Source: Marichromatium bheemlicum
GTDB taxonomy: Bacteria; Pseudomonadota; Gammaproteobacteria; Chromatiales; Chromatiaceae
Direction: 5' to 3'
Assembly (NCBI RefSeq): GCF_012276755.1
Contig: NZ_JAAXKX010000012.1
Coordinates: 53,195 to 117,194, forward strand
Length of the DNA stretch: 64,000 nt
In this document: one piece after another, positions 9,274 through 17,632 of the stretch
Position numbering within the stretch: the stretch's first letter is position 1
Layout: every line of letters begins with the position of its first letter
Program-made: the position numbers and the translations under genes
Notes under the pieces: model-generated
What the model was told of the DNA's origin: nothing
Databases searched by the model: none
The model's input: only the letters and a program-made list of their open reading frames with translations

Positions 9274-9948
9274 ATGGAGATCCATGCCGGGCTCGGTATG
9301 TCGCTTCGTCCGTATCAATCGCCTGGCACCGAATCCGCTGGTGCCGACGCCGCGCACCAGGAAGGAACGGCATCCTCTGCCGGGCGAGAGACCCAGACCG
9401 AGGCACATGCCCAGTCCTCAGAACAGCCCCATACCCCTGATGAGCTGCGTCTGATCGAGCAGCTGCGCCAGCGTGATCGCGAGGTCCGCGCGCACGAGCA
9501 GGCGCATGTCGCAGCAGGCGGACGCTATGTCACCAGTGGCCCTAGCTACGACTACCAGACGGGGCCTGATGGACGCCAGTACGCAATCGGTGGCGAGGTA
9601 CAGATCGATACCTCCGAGGAGCGTGACCCAGCGGCCACGCTCGAGAAGGCCGAGGCCTTGCAGCGTGCTGCCCTGGCGCCCGCCGAGCCCTCAGGACAGG
9701 ACCTGCGGGTGGCGGCACAGGCGCGGGCGATGCAGATCGAGGCCCAGCGCGAGTTGCGCGCACTCGAGCAGGCCGATCAGCAGCTGCGCCAGCTCGATGG
9801 AGAGCAGACGGCGTCGCGGGCACGTCAGCAAGGGCAGGAGGTCGACACCGGTGCGGCGGCACCGACTGCACAGGCGCGGCTCGAGCGCCGGATCGCCGGG
9901 TTGTTCGCGCCGGCGGTGAGCGGTGAGCGGCTCAATCAGTTCGCCTGA
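9274..9948 (+). CDS. SprA-related putative metalloprotease (CJM1_0395 family)
   Basis: A 224-aa protein with the family signature VRAHEQAHVAAGG (HExxH at residues 74-78), then SGPSYDYQTGPDGRQYAIGGEVQID. The HExxH helix and the downstream GGEV are typical of the SprA-related putative zinc metalloprotease family, whose substrates are unknown. The C-terminal half (about 115-224) is Gln/Glu/Arg-rich and probably helical coiled coil, containing QREL and EQADQQLRQL. No signal peptide is seen. It is followed by a strong hairpin and faces the convergent YjfB-like gene. Confidence 0.82.
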   Translation: MEIHAGLGMSLRPYQSPGTESAGADAAHQEGTASSAGRETQTEAHAQSSEQPHTPDELRLIEQLRQRDREVRAHEQAHVAAGGRYVTSGPSYDYQTGPDGRQYAIGGEVQIDTSEERDPAATLEKAEALQRAALAPAEPSGQDLRVAAQARAMQIEAQRELRALEQADQQLRQLDGEQTASRARQQGQEVDTGAAAPTAQARLERRIAGLFAPAVSGERLNQFA

Positions 9949-9956
9949 ATGTGCAA

Positions 9957-9990
9957 CACCATCGTCACTGCGGGTGCGGTGACGATGGTG
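9957..9990. terminator. 12-bp perfect hairpin between convergent genes
   Basis: CACCATCGTCAC pairs perfectly with GTGACGATGGTG across a 10-nt loop, starting 8 nt after the metalloprotease stop. There is no T-tract, so it may be a Rho-assisted or bidirectional terminator, or an mRNA 3'-end stabiliser. Confidence 0.55.
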
Positions 9991-10014
9991 AGATGCCGTG
10001 TTGGGGAAGGGCCC

Positions 10015-10032
10015 CGCACCTCTCGAGGTGCG
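10015..10032. terminator. Short palindrome (CGCACCTC/GAGGTGCG) next to the YjfB-like stop
   Basis: An 8-bp inverted repeat with a 2-nt centre lies 13 bp beyond the end of the minus-strand YjfB-like gene. It probably serves as the second half of a bidirectional termination region; it lacks a T-run. Confidence 0.35.
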
Positions 10033-10045
10033 CGGTGTCGGGAGG

Positions 10046-10276
10046 TCATGCGGTAACGTTGATGTTGCGTCCGACGTTCTCCGGGAGCCCGCGGGTGCTG
10101 GAGGGTTCCTGAGGTGCCTGTTGTGGTGTCAGGGTGTTGTCGACCTGCCCGGCAGCCTGTTGCCCCTGGGTATCGAGCGCCTGGTTGAGCGACGCTGCTC
10201 CCGCATCGTTTGCACTCTTGCTGCCTGCCATCGTGTTGGTCACGGTGGCGACGCCTGCCATCGATGAGATGTCCAT
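10046..10276 (-). CDS. YjfB-like putative motility protein
   Basis: A 76-aa protein beginning MDISSMAGVATVTNTM and continuing SLNQALDTQGQQAAGQVDNTL. This matches the layout of the small YjfB family (MDIS start, alternating Ala/Gln helix, short C-terminus), annotated as putative motility proteins with no known biochemical role. I take the start at 10276; a longer frame upstream has no family resemblance. A GGGA lies before the ATG. Placement among CheV, PilZ and Mot genes fits a motility link, but that is context only. Confidence 0.7.
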   Translation of the reverse strand: MDISSMAGVATVTNTMAGSKSANDAGAASLNQALDTQGQQAAGQVDNTLTPQQAPQEPSSTRGLPENVGRNINVTA

Positions 10277-10453
10277 GATCGAGTCCCGTGTTCTGTTGTG
10301 TTTGGTTGGCGATGTCGGTTTGGGCAACCGGGCGGTCCGTTGCGTCTGCGCCTGTCCGTCACCGCAAGCGACCGTCGCCGGATCCCCGGCTCTTCCACGG
10401 CCATTCCGCGACATCCTCTGTATGACTCGGAGGCGAGCCTCGACGATCATTGC

Positions 10454-10474
10454 GGTCTACTTAAACTGTAGACC
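10454..10474. promoter_or_regulatory. Operator-like dyad GGTCTAC-N7-GTAGACC
   Basis: Perfect 7-bp arms with an A/T-rich 7-bp spacer give a 14-bp centre-to-centre period, typical of dimeric helix-turn-helix regulators. The regulator is unknown. Confidence 0.45.
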
Positions 10475-10481
10475 AAGGCGT

Positions 10482-10501
10482 CTATCCTTGAAGTCGGATA
10501 G
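10482..10501. promoter_or_regulatory. Operator-like dyad CTATCC-N8-GGATAG
   Basis: Perfect 6-bp arms lie 7 bp downstream of the first dyad. The two may form a paired binding site or one complex hairpin. Confidence 0.35.
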
Positions 10502-10670
10502 CGCACAGTCTAGCCGAGGCAGGGGGCCGTGGCTCAGCTTATCGGGTGAGGGCGGGAGGTTGTAGACTCAAGTTCGAGGGATGTCGGTCGTTATCGATGG
10601 GGAAGGTGATGCAGACGTTTCTGTATGGGCGCTGTATCAGGTCCCGACGACCACCATCCTGGAGTCGAAG

Positions 10671-10988
10671 ATGCTCGAGCAAGGCCCTCTCTGTGCTCAT
10701 CCTGTCATGGCGACATCCGCTGCGATGCCGCCACTGCCGCAGTCGTTGATGAGCGGTTTTCGTCCCGCCTTTCGTGATATGCGCAGTGGAGAGGTTCGGT
10801 TGTGTCGTACCCTGGAGGGTGCTCTCGCTGAGGCGCACACGCTCGATCATTTACCGCAGGAGTGGGTGCTCGAGTGTGATGGCGGTGGACGTCCCTTGCA
10901 GTTGCGCCCGGAGATCCGGGCCGGGTTCCTGCGTGGGATCGATTTCTGGCGACTCGCGGATCTGTTACGGCCTGCGCTCGACGGCTGA
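10671..10988 (+). CDS. Hypothetical protein, small
   Basis: A 105-aa protein that I do not recognise. The start at 10671 has a GGAG 6 nt upstream; an upstream in-frame ATG at 10581 lacks one. The C-terminal 70 residues look folded (FRPAFRDMRSGEVRLCRTLEGALAEAHTLDHLPQEWV), with alternating hydrophobics and two Asp/His-containing turns. No signal peptide, membrane span or metal motif is clear. The gene sits 70 bp upstream of a PilZ gene on the same strand, so co-transcription is plausible. Confidence 0.6.
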   Translation: MLEQGPLCAHPVMATSAAMPPLPQSLMSGFRPAFRDMRSGEVRLCRTLEGALAEAHTLDHLPQEWVLECDGGGRPLQLRPEIRAGFLRGIDFWRLADLLRPALDG

Positions 10989-11058
10989 TCGTTCGGTGAG
11001 CCCTGGTCCCCGAGCGTCGCTGACGAGTGCCTGAGGCGCTCGGGGCAAGGGGGTAAGG

Positions 11059-11349
11059 ATGGGTTCAGATAGGCGGCGTCATCCGCGCTTGCCGATGCAG
11101 GTCGAGGTCGATCTTTTCCGACCTGGGCACCCGGTGCGCCGGGTGTGGACCAACGACCTCAGCGGTGGTGGCGTGATGATCCTGATCGATGACGTCGATC
11201 GTCCTCCGGTCGGCACCTGGGTGCAGTTGCAGGTCGCCGGGACTCTGGGGAGTGGCGAGACGCCCCCCCTGGTCGAGGCGCAGGTCGTGCGCCACCTCGC
11301 CGATGGGGTGGCGCTCTCGTTTAGCGGACAGGATGAGGGTGCCGACTGA
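11059..11349 (+). CDS. PilZ-domain protein
   Basis: A 96-aa single PilZ domain. The c-di-GMP pocket residues appear as DRRRHPR (residues 4-10) and NDLSGGGVMI (D/NxSxxG). A weak purine-rich GGGG(T)AAGG precedes the ATG. It resembles the PilZ protein at 6572 in size and motif order but is not a recent duplicate. It is probably a small c-di-GMP effector; the target is unknown. Confidence 0.9.
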   Translation: MGSDRRRHPRLPMQVEVDLFRPGHPVRRVWTNDLSGGGVMILIDDVDRPPVGTWVQLQVAGTLGSGETPPLVEAQVVRHLADGVALSFSGQDEGAD

Positions 11350-11531
11350 GATTCCCCTAAAGATCTCACCTTGGCAGCCGTTGTTGTCTCTGGGACGACA
11401 TCTGCGGTCCGTTCTCGCTGTTGTGACAGACGGACTCGAGCGGGGCGTGCTCGGACTGGGGTCCGCACGCCGATCAGCGCGCGATCCCCCATGGATCCGT
11501 CTCGTTCGCGCGCGCATCGGGAGTCGATGTC

Positions 11532-12467
11532 ATGCTTGCCACTCGCACCACCCTGTTCGCAACCGAGCCCTTTCCGATGCGACCAGCCCGGCCGCTGGCC
11601 GCCTCCACAACGGCCCCGCTGGGGATCTCCACCCCACCGGCCGATTTGGCCGCTCAGGTTGCCACCCAGGTCAATGCCGACCACGATCTGCAGATCCTGC
11701 GTAAGTCGTTCGATCTCACCACTGTTGACCACGCCCCAGCCGACGATCCTCCCAGAGCGATCGATGCGCGGGCGATGCACGGCAAGGGGCGGGTGATGAA
11801 TGCCCAGGTCAGACTGGCCCAGGAGCAGATCCAGCGCCGTCTGACCGAACTCGAACTCTCTTGGCAGAGCAGTAGTGCGCTGCATATCGACCCCCTACCT
11901 CGACTCGATTTTGCTCAATGGCAGGGGTTCAGCATGAGCCTGCAGGTCGACGCCACCGGAGGTGTCATGGTACGCGACCCCTTGGTACTTGATCTCTCGG
12001 GTGAGGGCATCCAGACCACCGGGATCGAGGCAGGGGTGAGCTTCGACCTCGACGCCGATGGTCAGGCCGAACAGGTCAGCTTCGCCACTGGCGGGACCTG
12101 GGCGCTGGCGCTCGATCGCAACGGTAACGGGCGCATCGATGACGGTCGCGAGCTGTTCGGCGATCAAAACGGTGCCGCCCATGGCTTTGCCGAGCTGGCG
12201 CGCTACGATGACAACGGCGACGGTCGCATCGATGCCAATGACGCGGTGTTCAGTTCCCTGCGCCTGCTGCAGATCGGTGCCGACGGGAGCCAGGTGCAGC
12301 GCACCCTGGCCGATGCCGCCGTACAGTCGCTGGAGACCGGCTATCAGCATACGCGCAAGGCACTCAACGCCTATGATGTCGTCGCCCAGACCGGTGAATT
12401 CGTCCGTGAGGACGGCTCGCGGGGTGAACTCGCCGACGTGCTGCTGGGTTATCAGGCCAAGGCCTGA
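11532..12467 (+). CDS. EF-hand / calcium-binding-repeat protein
   Basis: A 311-aa protein. Residues 1-140 are low-complexity Ala/Thr/Pro, then helical (QVRLAQEQIQRRLTELELS). Residues 150-250 match the domain found in hemolysin-like proteins: LVLDLSGEGIQTT, FDLDADGQAEQ (171-181), LDRNGNGRIDDGRELFGD (194-211) and DDNGDGRIDANDAVFS (226-241). The DxDxDG-type loops predict Ca2+ binding. There is no signal peptide and no RTX nonapeptide array. GGGAG lies 9 nt before the ATG. Function unknown; surface or regulatory Ca2+ binding is possible. Confidence 0.78.
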   Translation: MLATRTTLFATEPFPMRPARPLAASTTAPLGISTPPADLAAQVATQVNADHDLQILRKSFDLTTVDHAPADDPPRAIDARAMHGKGRVMNAQVRLAQEQIQRRLTELELSWQSSSALHIDPLPRLDFAQWQGFSMSLQVDATGGVMVRDPLVLDLSGEGIQTTGIEAGVSFDLDADGQAEQVSFATGGTWALALDRNGNGRIDDGRELFGDQNGAAHGFAELARYDDNGDGRIDANDAVFSSLRLLQIGADGSQVQRTLADAAVQSLETGYQHTRKALNAYDVVAQTGEFVREDGSRGELADVLLGYQAKA

Positions 12468-12577
12468 GGATACCGCTGTCGGCATGCGACACCGTTGACG
12501 CGCAGGGATGCTAGACGCGGGTGCGATACTGCTAGACTATGTGCGATCACCGCCTTGTCGACTGCAGGTTGCACTTC

Positions 12578-13789
12578 ATGTCCCAGACGCTCGAGGTCCT
12601 CTCGTTGCTTGCCGAGATGGACATCACCAAGGATCTTCCCGAGGCCGCGCGCAAGGATCTTGCCGCGCAGTGTGGCTTTGGTGAGGTCCAGGCCAAGCAA
12701 CGTATCCGACTGACCGATTCCGGGGGGCAGCGGCTGTTTCTGGTCGATGGGCATTTGGTGCGCCTGGCCGCTGGGGGCGGTGAGCGTTTCCAGAGTTTTC
12801 GCGGTCTGAGCGATCCGATCGAGGTCTTCGACGGGGTGACCCGGGGTGAGGCCATGATCGTGACCGAGAGCCCCTGCCTGCTCCTGAAGATCCCTTCGGC
12901 GGCCCTGGAGGCGGCGCTCGAGGCCGGTCTCGAGGTCAGCGACATCGAACTCGATGCCACCGAGGGGGAGTTCCTTGCCGAACTCTATGGTCTGATCTCC
13001 AACAACCAACTTGAGCTACCGGCCCGGCCCGAGGTTGCACTCAAGATCCAGGATCTTACCAACGACCCCGACTCCGGCATCGTCGAGTTGACCGAGGTCA
13101 TCCAGAGCGATGGCACCATCGCCGGTGCCCTGTTGCACGCCACCAACAGCCCGCTGTTTCGGGCGACCAAGCAGATCCAGTCGGTGCGTGATGCGGTACT
13201 GCGGCTGGGGTTCCGCAACACTCGCATGCTCACCACCAACCTGGCGTTGCGTCAGGCGTTCAAGGCCCGTCACACGGTGACCCGCGAGGCGATGCAGCAG
13301 GTCTGGGCCGATGGGGTGCTGTGCTCGGCTTACAGTTATCTGCTGGCCGAGACGCTCGGGTTGTTGCATCGCGAACGCGCGCTGCTCGCAGGGCTGGTTG
13401 CCGGTATCGGGGCGGTGCCCATCATCCAGTTCGTCGAGGTCCGTGATCCCGACCCCAGCCCTGAACTCATCGTCTCCCTGGTCGACAAACTCAGTGGCAT
13501 CACCGGGGTGTTGGTGATCAACTATTGGGGGCTGGGTGAGGATCTGGTGGCGGTGGCCGAGCACTCGCACGATTGGTCTTACACCGCGCCCGAGCCCGAT
13601 TATGCGAGCATCGCTATCGTCGCCCGCTGGGCGGCATTGCAGAGCGAGGGCAGGCCACACCCGGAGGCGACTCAGGTGCCCGCCTTCGCCACCTTGGGGG
13701 TGACCCCACCCGCGCCCGGCGAGCCCATCGGCGAACTGGCCTCGAGCACGGAGACGCTGGAGTCGCTGAAGATGATGTTCGATGTCTGA
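12578..13789 (+). CDS. HDOD-domain signalling protein with N-terminal cyclic-nucleotide-binding-like domain
   Basis: A protein of about 403 aa. The N-terminal ~140 residues resemble a cyclic-nucleotide-binding/Crp-type sensor beta-roll (LFLVDGHLVRLAAGGGERFQ...FRGLSDPIEVFDGV). Residues about 150-350 form an HDOD domain (LPARPEVALKIQDLTNDPDSG, VIQSDGTIAGALLHATNS). The metal-binding HD pair of HD hydrolases is replaced (GLVAGIGAV), as is usual in HDOD proteins, so this is a scaffold rather than an enzyme. I chose the ATG at 12578, with AGG upstream, over 12539. It is followed by a second HDOD gene on the same strand. Confidence 0.85.
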   Translation: MSQTLEVLSLLAEMDITKDLPEAARKDLAAQCGFGEVQAKQRIRLTDSGGQRLFLVDGHLVRLAAGGGERFQSFRGLSDPIEVFDGVTRGEAMIVTESPCLLLKIPSAALEAALEAGLEVSDIELDATEGEFLAELYGLISNNQLELPARPEVALKIQDLTNDPDSGIVELTEVIQSDGTIAGALLHATNSPLFRATKQIQSVRDAVLRLGFRNTRMLTTNLALRQAFKARHTVTREAMQQVWADGVLCSAYSYLLAETLGLLHRERALLAGLVAGIGAVPIIQFVEVRDPDPSPELIVSLVDKLSGITGVLVINYWGLGEDLVAVAEHSHDWSYTAPEPDYASIAIVARWAALQSEGRPHPEATQVPAFATLGVTPPAPGEPIGELASSTETLESLKMMFDV

Positions 13790-13894
13790 TCCATTCCGCA
13801 GGCGCGCTTGTCCCGGCTTGCTGTCCGGCTGCGTTTGCGATCCCGAGGCCGTCTCTGTGATCCGGCACTCGGGGCGACACTGGAGGATTGGCGC

Positions 13895-14761
13895 GTGTCC
13901 GCGATGACCATCGATAGCCTGGTAAAGAACACAGGGCGGCTGCTGGCCATCCCCCGGGTGGTGGGCGAGGTGATGAAGCTGCTCGACGATGCCGACAGCC
14001 CGCAGCGCGAGATCGCTGCTCGGCTGGAGCAGGACCCGGGGCTGGTGGCGATCCTGCTGCGGCTGGCCAACAGCCCGGCGTTCGCCCCGGCGCGCACGGT
14101 CGATTCGGTCGAGCGCGCCTTGGCGTTGCTCGGGCGCGAACACGTGCGGCGGCTGGTGATCGCCGGGGCGGTGACCCAGGCATCGGATCGGCTGCCGGTG
14201 CAGAACCTGTTGCCGCTAGAGGTCTTCTGGCACCACTCTGCCTACTGTGCGGTGATCGCGCGGCTGCTGGCGGAGGATCGTTCACGGGCCCTGGCCGGTA
14301 CCGTGTTCCTCGGTGGGTTGCTCCATGACCTCGGCCAGCTAGTGCTGTTTTCCGAGGTGCCAGAGGAGGCCCATCGTGCCTTCCTCAGCAGTCTCGACGC
14401 CCCTAACGAAACCTCGCCACAGGCCGCTGAGCAGGCCGAACTCGGCTTCGACCATGCCGAACTCGGTGGCGCCCTGGCCGAGTGCTGGGGGCTACCCGAG
14501 TCGCTGTGCGCCTGTCTGCGCTATCATCACGCCCCCCTGGAGGCGCCCGCCGAGCACTTCGAGGCGGTTGCCATCGTCCATATCGCCAATACCGGCGCGC
14601 ATCTCGCTGAACTCGACTCGCGCGATTGGAATGATGCCCCGCCGGTCGTCGTCGCAGTCTGGGAGCGGCTTGGCATCACCCCGGAGCGTTTGTTGGCGGT
14701 GATCGACGAGGCCCAGTACCAGGTCAGCGCGGTCGAGGCATTGCGCGATCCCGGCAGCTGA
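13895..14761 (+). CDS. HDOD-domain protein retaining the HD pair
   Basis: A 288-aa single HDOD/HD domain: IPRVVGEVMKLLDDADSPQREIAARLEQDPGL, then LGREHVRRLVIAGAV, WHHSAYCAVIAR, GGLLHDLGQLVLF and CLRYHHAP. The HD pair (GLLHDLG) and the downstream YHH are kept, so some metal-dependent activity cannot be excluded. The start is a GTG at 13895, with GGAGG 8 nt upstream; the ATG three codons later is too far from it. It runs tail to tail into the ZorB-like gene, with 6 bp between the stop codons. Confidence 0.85.
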   Translation: MSAMTIDSLVKNTGRLLAIPRVVGEVMKLLDDADSPQREIAARLEQDPGLVAILLRLANSPAFAPARTVDSVERALALLGREHVRRLVIAGAVTQASDRLPVQNLLPLEVFWHHSAYCAVIARLLAEDRSRALAGTVFLGGLLHDLGQLVLFSEVPEEAHRAFLSSLDAPNETSPQAAEQAELGFDHAELGGALAECWGLPESLCACLRYHHAPLEAPAEHFEAVAIVHIANTGAHLAELDSRDWNDAPPVVVAVWERLGITPERLLAVIDEAQYQVSAVEALRDPGS

Positions 14762-14767
14762 TCCGAC

Positions 14768-15496
14768 TCAGGGGCTCGCGGCGACATCGAGCCCGGTCGG
14801 GGCCAGCAGCCGGTCCTCGAAGTTGGTCAGCACACTGAACTCGACCCGACGCGAGGCGATCGGGTCCTCGTGTCCGGTGGCGTCGAGCACCAGCCGTGAC
14901 GAGGACAGTCCCACCGCGGCCACCCGATACCTGAACCACTGCTCGTGACGCAGCGCCTCGAGCCCGTAGGCGAAGCGCAGCACCGCGCGGGTGCGCTCCT
15001 GACTGAGTTCCATGTTGGCGAAATAGGCCTCCAGCGGGCTGCTGCCCGGCGCCCACTCGCTGGAGGTGTGGCCCTCGATGCGGATCTCGCGGATCACCGC
15101 GCTGAAGGGGCGCAGCCGCGCGACATAGCGTGGTAGGAAATCGCTGAGGATGGCCTCAAATTCCGGCTTGATCCGTGCCGAGTTAAGGTCAAAGAGCACG
15201 TCTGGTTCGCGAAAGCGCAGTGTCAGGGTGTCGCGTTCGAGTTCGGCATGCCAGCGCGGCAGGTCGTCGATGAACTCGTCTTCGAGTGCGAGATAGATCG
15301 CCTGGCGCAGTTCCGCGGCGGTGGTGCGTACCTCGGTCTCGACCTCGTGGGCACGCTCGATCTGCACCATGTGTAGGAGAGCGAGGAAGAGGAAGATCAT
15401 CATCAGCGAGGCCATCAGGTCGGAGACCACCAGCCAGTGGCTGTCTCCCTCGTGCTGCCGGCGCCGCCCCGGGAGTCGTTGCGACACCGTACTCAT
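14768..15496 (-). CDS. ZorB/MotB-like OmpA-family stator subunit
   Basis: A 242-aa single-span protein. Residues 20-45 (HWLVVSDLMASLMMIFLFLA) carry the Asp (D26) expected to take protons or sodium ions in MotB/TolR/ZorB proteins. A helical linker follows, then an OmpA-like peptidoglycan-binding domain with FDLNSARIKPEF, IRIEGHTSSEW, NMELSQERTRAV and the terminal SRRVEFSV. The xWxxxxDLMxxLMxxFL pattern resembles ZorB more than flagellar MotB. The ATG overlaps the upstream stop (ATGA), so it is coupled to the ZorA-like gene. Zorya is an anti-phage system, but no ZorC/D/E gene is here, so a defence role is not shown. Confidence 0.75.
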   Translation of the reverse strand: MSTVSQRLPGRRRQHEGDSHWLVVSDLMASLMMIFLFLALLHMVQIERAHEVETEVRTTAAELRQAIYLALEDEFIDDLPRWHAELERDTLTLRFREPDVLFDLNSARIKPEFEAILSDFLPRYVARLRPFSAVIREIRIEGHTSSEWAPGSSPLEAYFANMELSQERTRAVLRFAYGLEALRHEQWFRYRVAAVGLSSSRLVLDATGHEDPIASRRVEFSVLTNFEDRLLAPTGLDVAASP

Positions 15497-16584
15497 GCCC
15501 TTGCCTCCGCGGTCAGGGCCGCACCGCGCGTGGGCGTGGCCTGGGCGATGCGCCGTTGTGCCTCGAGCGCCGAGAGCACCGCGTTCTCGATGTTCTCGAG
15601 CATCGCCTTGAGTCGCGAGTCCATTGCCGGGAAGGCCTCCTTGGCGCGGTCACGCAACTCGGCGATACCGCTGAGTAGCGCCTCGAGTTCCATGGTCTCG
15701 CGCCTCAACCCGGCCATGGTCGTCTCCTGGTCCTCGACATGACGCGAGATCTGCATTGCCTGGTGGGTGAGGGCCTCGAGCGCGGTCTGTGACTGGCCGA
15801 CGGCGCCGACGGCGTGGTCGAGCTGATCGCCGAGCACCTGCATGTGCTGGCGATACTGCTCCTGCCATTGCAGCAGCTTGCCCACCGAGTCGTCGAGTCG
15901 GCGGAAGTTCTCGCCGAACTGCACCCCGAGCTTGTCATTGAAGTCGCGGATCGCGCCCTCGAGGGCCTCGATGAGCTGGCGTGAGCCCATCTCGCCGAGC
16001 CGGCGGGCGAAGTCATCGAGCTGGCCGAGCAGCTGAGCGTGGTGGGACTCGAGGGTCTGGATCAGGTCGGTGTCGAGCCGTTCCAGCCGCTGCTCGAGGG
16101 CGCGGGTGGCGGCGAGTTGAGCGCGCGCGCCCTCGGTCTGGTGCTCGCCGAGTGCGATCAGTCGCTCGAGCGCCGCCAGCTGTGCCTGCCCGGCATTGGC
16201 GCCGGTCTCGGTCGGTTGGGTCGTCTCCGCGTTGTCGGTCCCGAGCAAGAGGACCAGGCGCAGGATGGCGCCGAAGAGGATGCCGATGATACTGGTGACG
16301 AAGGCGAGCTTGAGCCCGTCGAGCAGCACCGGGATGCTGTACTCGATGTCGCGCACATCGAACTCCAGCAATCCGATGGCGATGCCGAGAAAGGTCCCGA
16401 GGATCCCCAGGGTGGTCAGCAGCGTGGGTGCGCCACGATAGAATTCCTCGCCCCGCCCCCGGCCGATCGCCGCCAGCGCCGCACCGAAGAGGGCGAGCAG
16501 CAGCAGGGTGAAGGCACCGATCACCGCCATCGCGTTGAGCTGGTGAAGGGCGGAGAGTACGCCGAGTGCGATCGATTCGAGCAT
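15493..16584 (-). CDS. ZorA/MotA/ExbB-like proton channel with long coiled-coil tail
   Basis: A 363-aa protein. Three or four membrane spans occupy about 1-170: NAMAVIGAFTLLLLALFGAAL, TLLTTLGILGTFLGIAIGLL and LAFVTSIIGILFGAILRLVLLL. The GTFLGIAIG and TSIIGILFG segments are typical of MotA/TolQ/ExbB channels. Residues about 180-345 form a long Gln/Glu/Leu-rich coiled coil, as in ZorA, whose tail extends far into the cytoplasm. The start is the ATG at 16584 (MLESIALG); the open frame upstream lacks similarity. It is probably transcribed with motA-motB, from which a 178-bp gap separates it. Confidence 0.75.
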   Translation of the reverse strand: MLESIALGVLSALHQLNAMAVIGAFTLLLLALFGAALAAIGRGRGEEFYRGAPTLLTTLGILGTFLGIAIGLLEFDVRDIEYSIPVLLDGLKLAFVTSIIGILFGAILRLVLLLGTDNAETTQPTETGANAGQAQLAALERLIALGEHQTEGARAQLAATRALEQRLERLDTDLIQTLESHHAQLLGQLDDFARRLGEMGSRQLIEALEGAIRDFNDKLGVQFGENFRRLDDSVGKLLQWQEQYRQHMQVLGDQLDHAVGAVGQSQTALEALTHQAMQISRHVEDQETTMAGLRRETMELEALLSGIAELRDRAKEAFPAMDSRLKAMLENIENAVLSALEAQRRIAQATPTRGAALTAEARA

Positions 16585-16762
16585 GGTTGGGTGTCCGTCG
16601 GTTAGCGGGTTCGGGCCATTGGGCCAGGGTCTGGAGACTGTGAAGCACGAAATGCGCCATTCGCACTGGGTCGGGTCAGGCCTGGGGGCGGGGCAGAGCG
16701 TCAAGAAGGTGGCGTTTTGGTGGGGGTAACGCGACCGGGTGTCGCGATGACGACGCCGCTGC

Positions 16763-17626
16763 TTACTCGGTGCCGATCTCGAGGGTCTCGTTCTCGAAGG
16801 CGGCTTCGGCTGCATCCAGGCTCATCACCACGATACTGATACGACGGTTGACCGGGGCCTTGGGGTCGTCGGGCTCGAGCGGGGCGCTTGAGCCCAGGCC
16901 GACGATGCGTCCGACCTGCGACTCGGCCATGCCGCCGTCGATCAACGCTCGCCGCGCGGCGTTGGCACGATCGCTCGACAGCTCCCAGTTGGTGTAGTCG
17001 GGGCTGGTATAGGGACGGGCATCGGTGTGGCCGGTGATGGCGGTGGGGTTGGGTACCGTCTCGATCATGGCGCCGATCTCGCCGAGGATGGCGGCGGCGT
17101 GCGGGAGCAAGCGTGCGCTGCCGAGGTCGAACATCGGTCGGTTCTCGCGATCGATGATCTGGATGCGCAATCCCTCGGGGACTACGTCGACCAGCAACTG
17201 CTCTTGATAGGGGGCGAGAGCGGCGCTGTCGTCGATCGCCTCCTGCAGGCTGAGGCGCAGGGCCTCGAGCCGTGCGGCGTCGAGCTGGCGGGCCAGGGCC
17301 TGGAGTTGGGCCGGGGTCATGCCCTCGGGTTGGATCGCGAAACCGCCGCCGAAGTCGATGATCGACGGGGCGTTGCCGGTTCCCTCACCGGCCGGGACGG
17401 TGAGCACCGGGCTGCCGGGCTCGAACAGGGTCGGGTCCTGGAAGTAGCTGGCGATCGCTGCGCGTTGTGGGTCGTCGGTGGCATTGAGGATCCACAGGAG
17501 CAGGAAGAAGGCCATCATCGCGGTGGCGAAGTCGGCATAGGCGATCTTCCAGGCGCCACCGTGATGTCCCCCCTTGCGGATCACCTTGCGGACGATGATC
17601 GGTTGTCTCTTGGACTCGAGCGACAT
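16763..17626 (-). CDS. motB: Flagellar motor stator protein MotB
   Basis: A 287-aa MotB. The N-terminal segment GGAWKIAYADFATAMMAFFLLLWIL holds the ion-coupling Asp (D32) and the single membrane span. A plug/linker follows, and an OmpA-type peptidoglycan-binding domain (about 150-270) shows MFDLGSARLLPHA, ITGHTDARPY, NWELSSDRANAARRALIDGG and NRRISIVVM. AGGCGAGG lies upstream of the ATG. The gene starts 6 bp after motA ends, the classic motAB order. Anchors the stator to the cell wall. Confidence 0.95.
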   Translation of the reverse strand: MSLESKRQPIIVRKVIRKGGHHGGAWKIAYADFATAMMAFFLLLWILNATDDPQRAAIASYFQDPTLFEPGSPVLTVPAGEGTGNAPSIIDFGGGFAIQPEGMTPAQLQALARQLDAARLEALRLSLQEAIDDSAALAPYQEQLLVDVVPEGLRIQIIDRENRPMFDLGSARLLPHAAAILGEIGAMIETVPNPTAITGHTDARPYTSPDYTNWELSSDRANAARRALIDGGMAESQVGRIVGLGSSAPLEPDDPKAPVNRRISIVVMSLDAAEAAFENETLEIGTE

Positions 17627-17632
17627 CCTCGC

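Larger units (their letters stand above)
10277..10670. other. Regulatory intergenic region with two operator-like dyads
   Basis: A 394-bp stretch between divergently oriented yjfB-like and 10671 genes. No credible gene is seen. It holds two inverted repeats at 10454-10474 and 10482-10501, close enough to form a composite operator. Confidence 0.6.

Noticed and set aside
14768..16584. Complete Zorya anti-phage system
   Set aside because: Only ZorA/ZorB-like proteins are present; no ZorC, ZorD helicase or ZorE nuclease flanks them.
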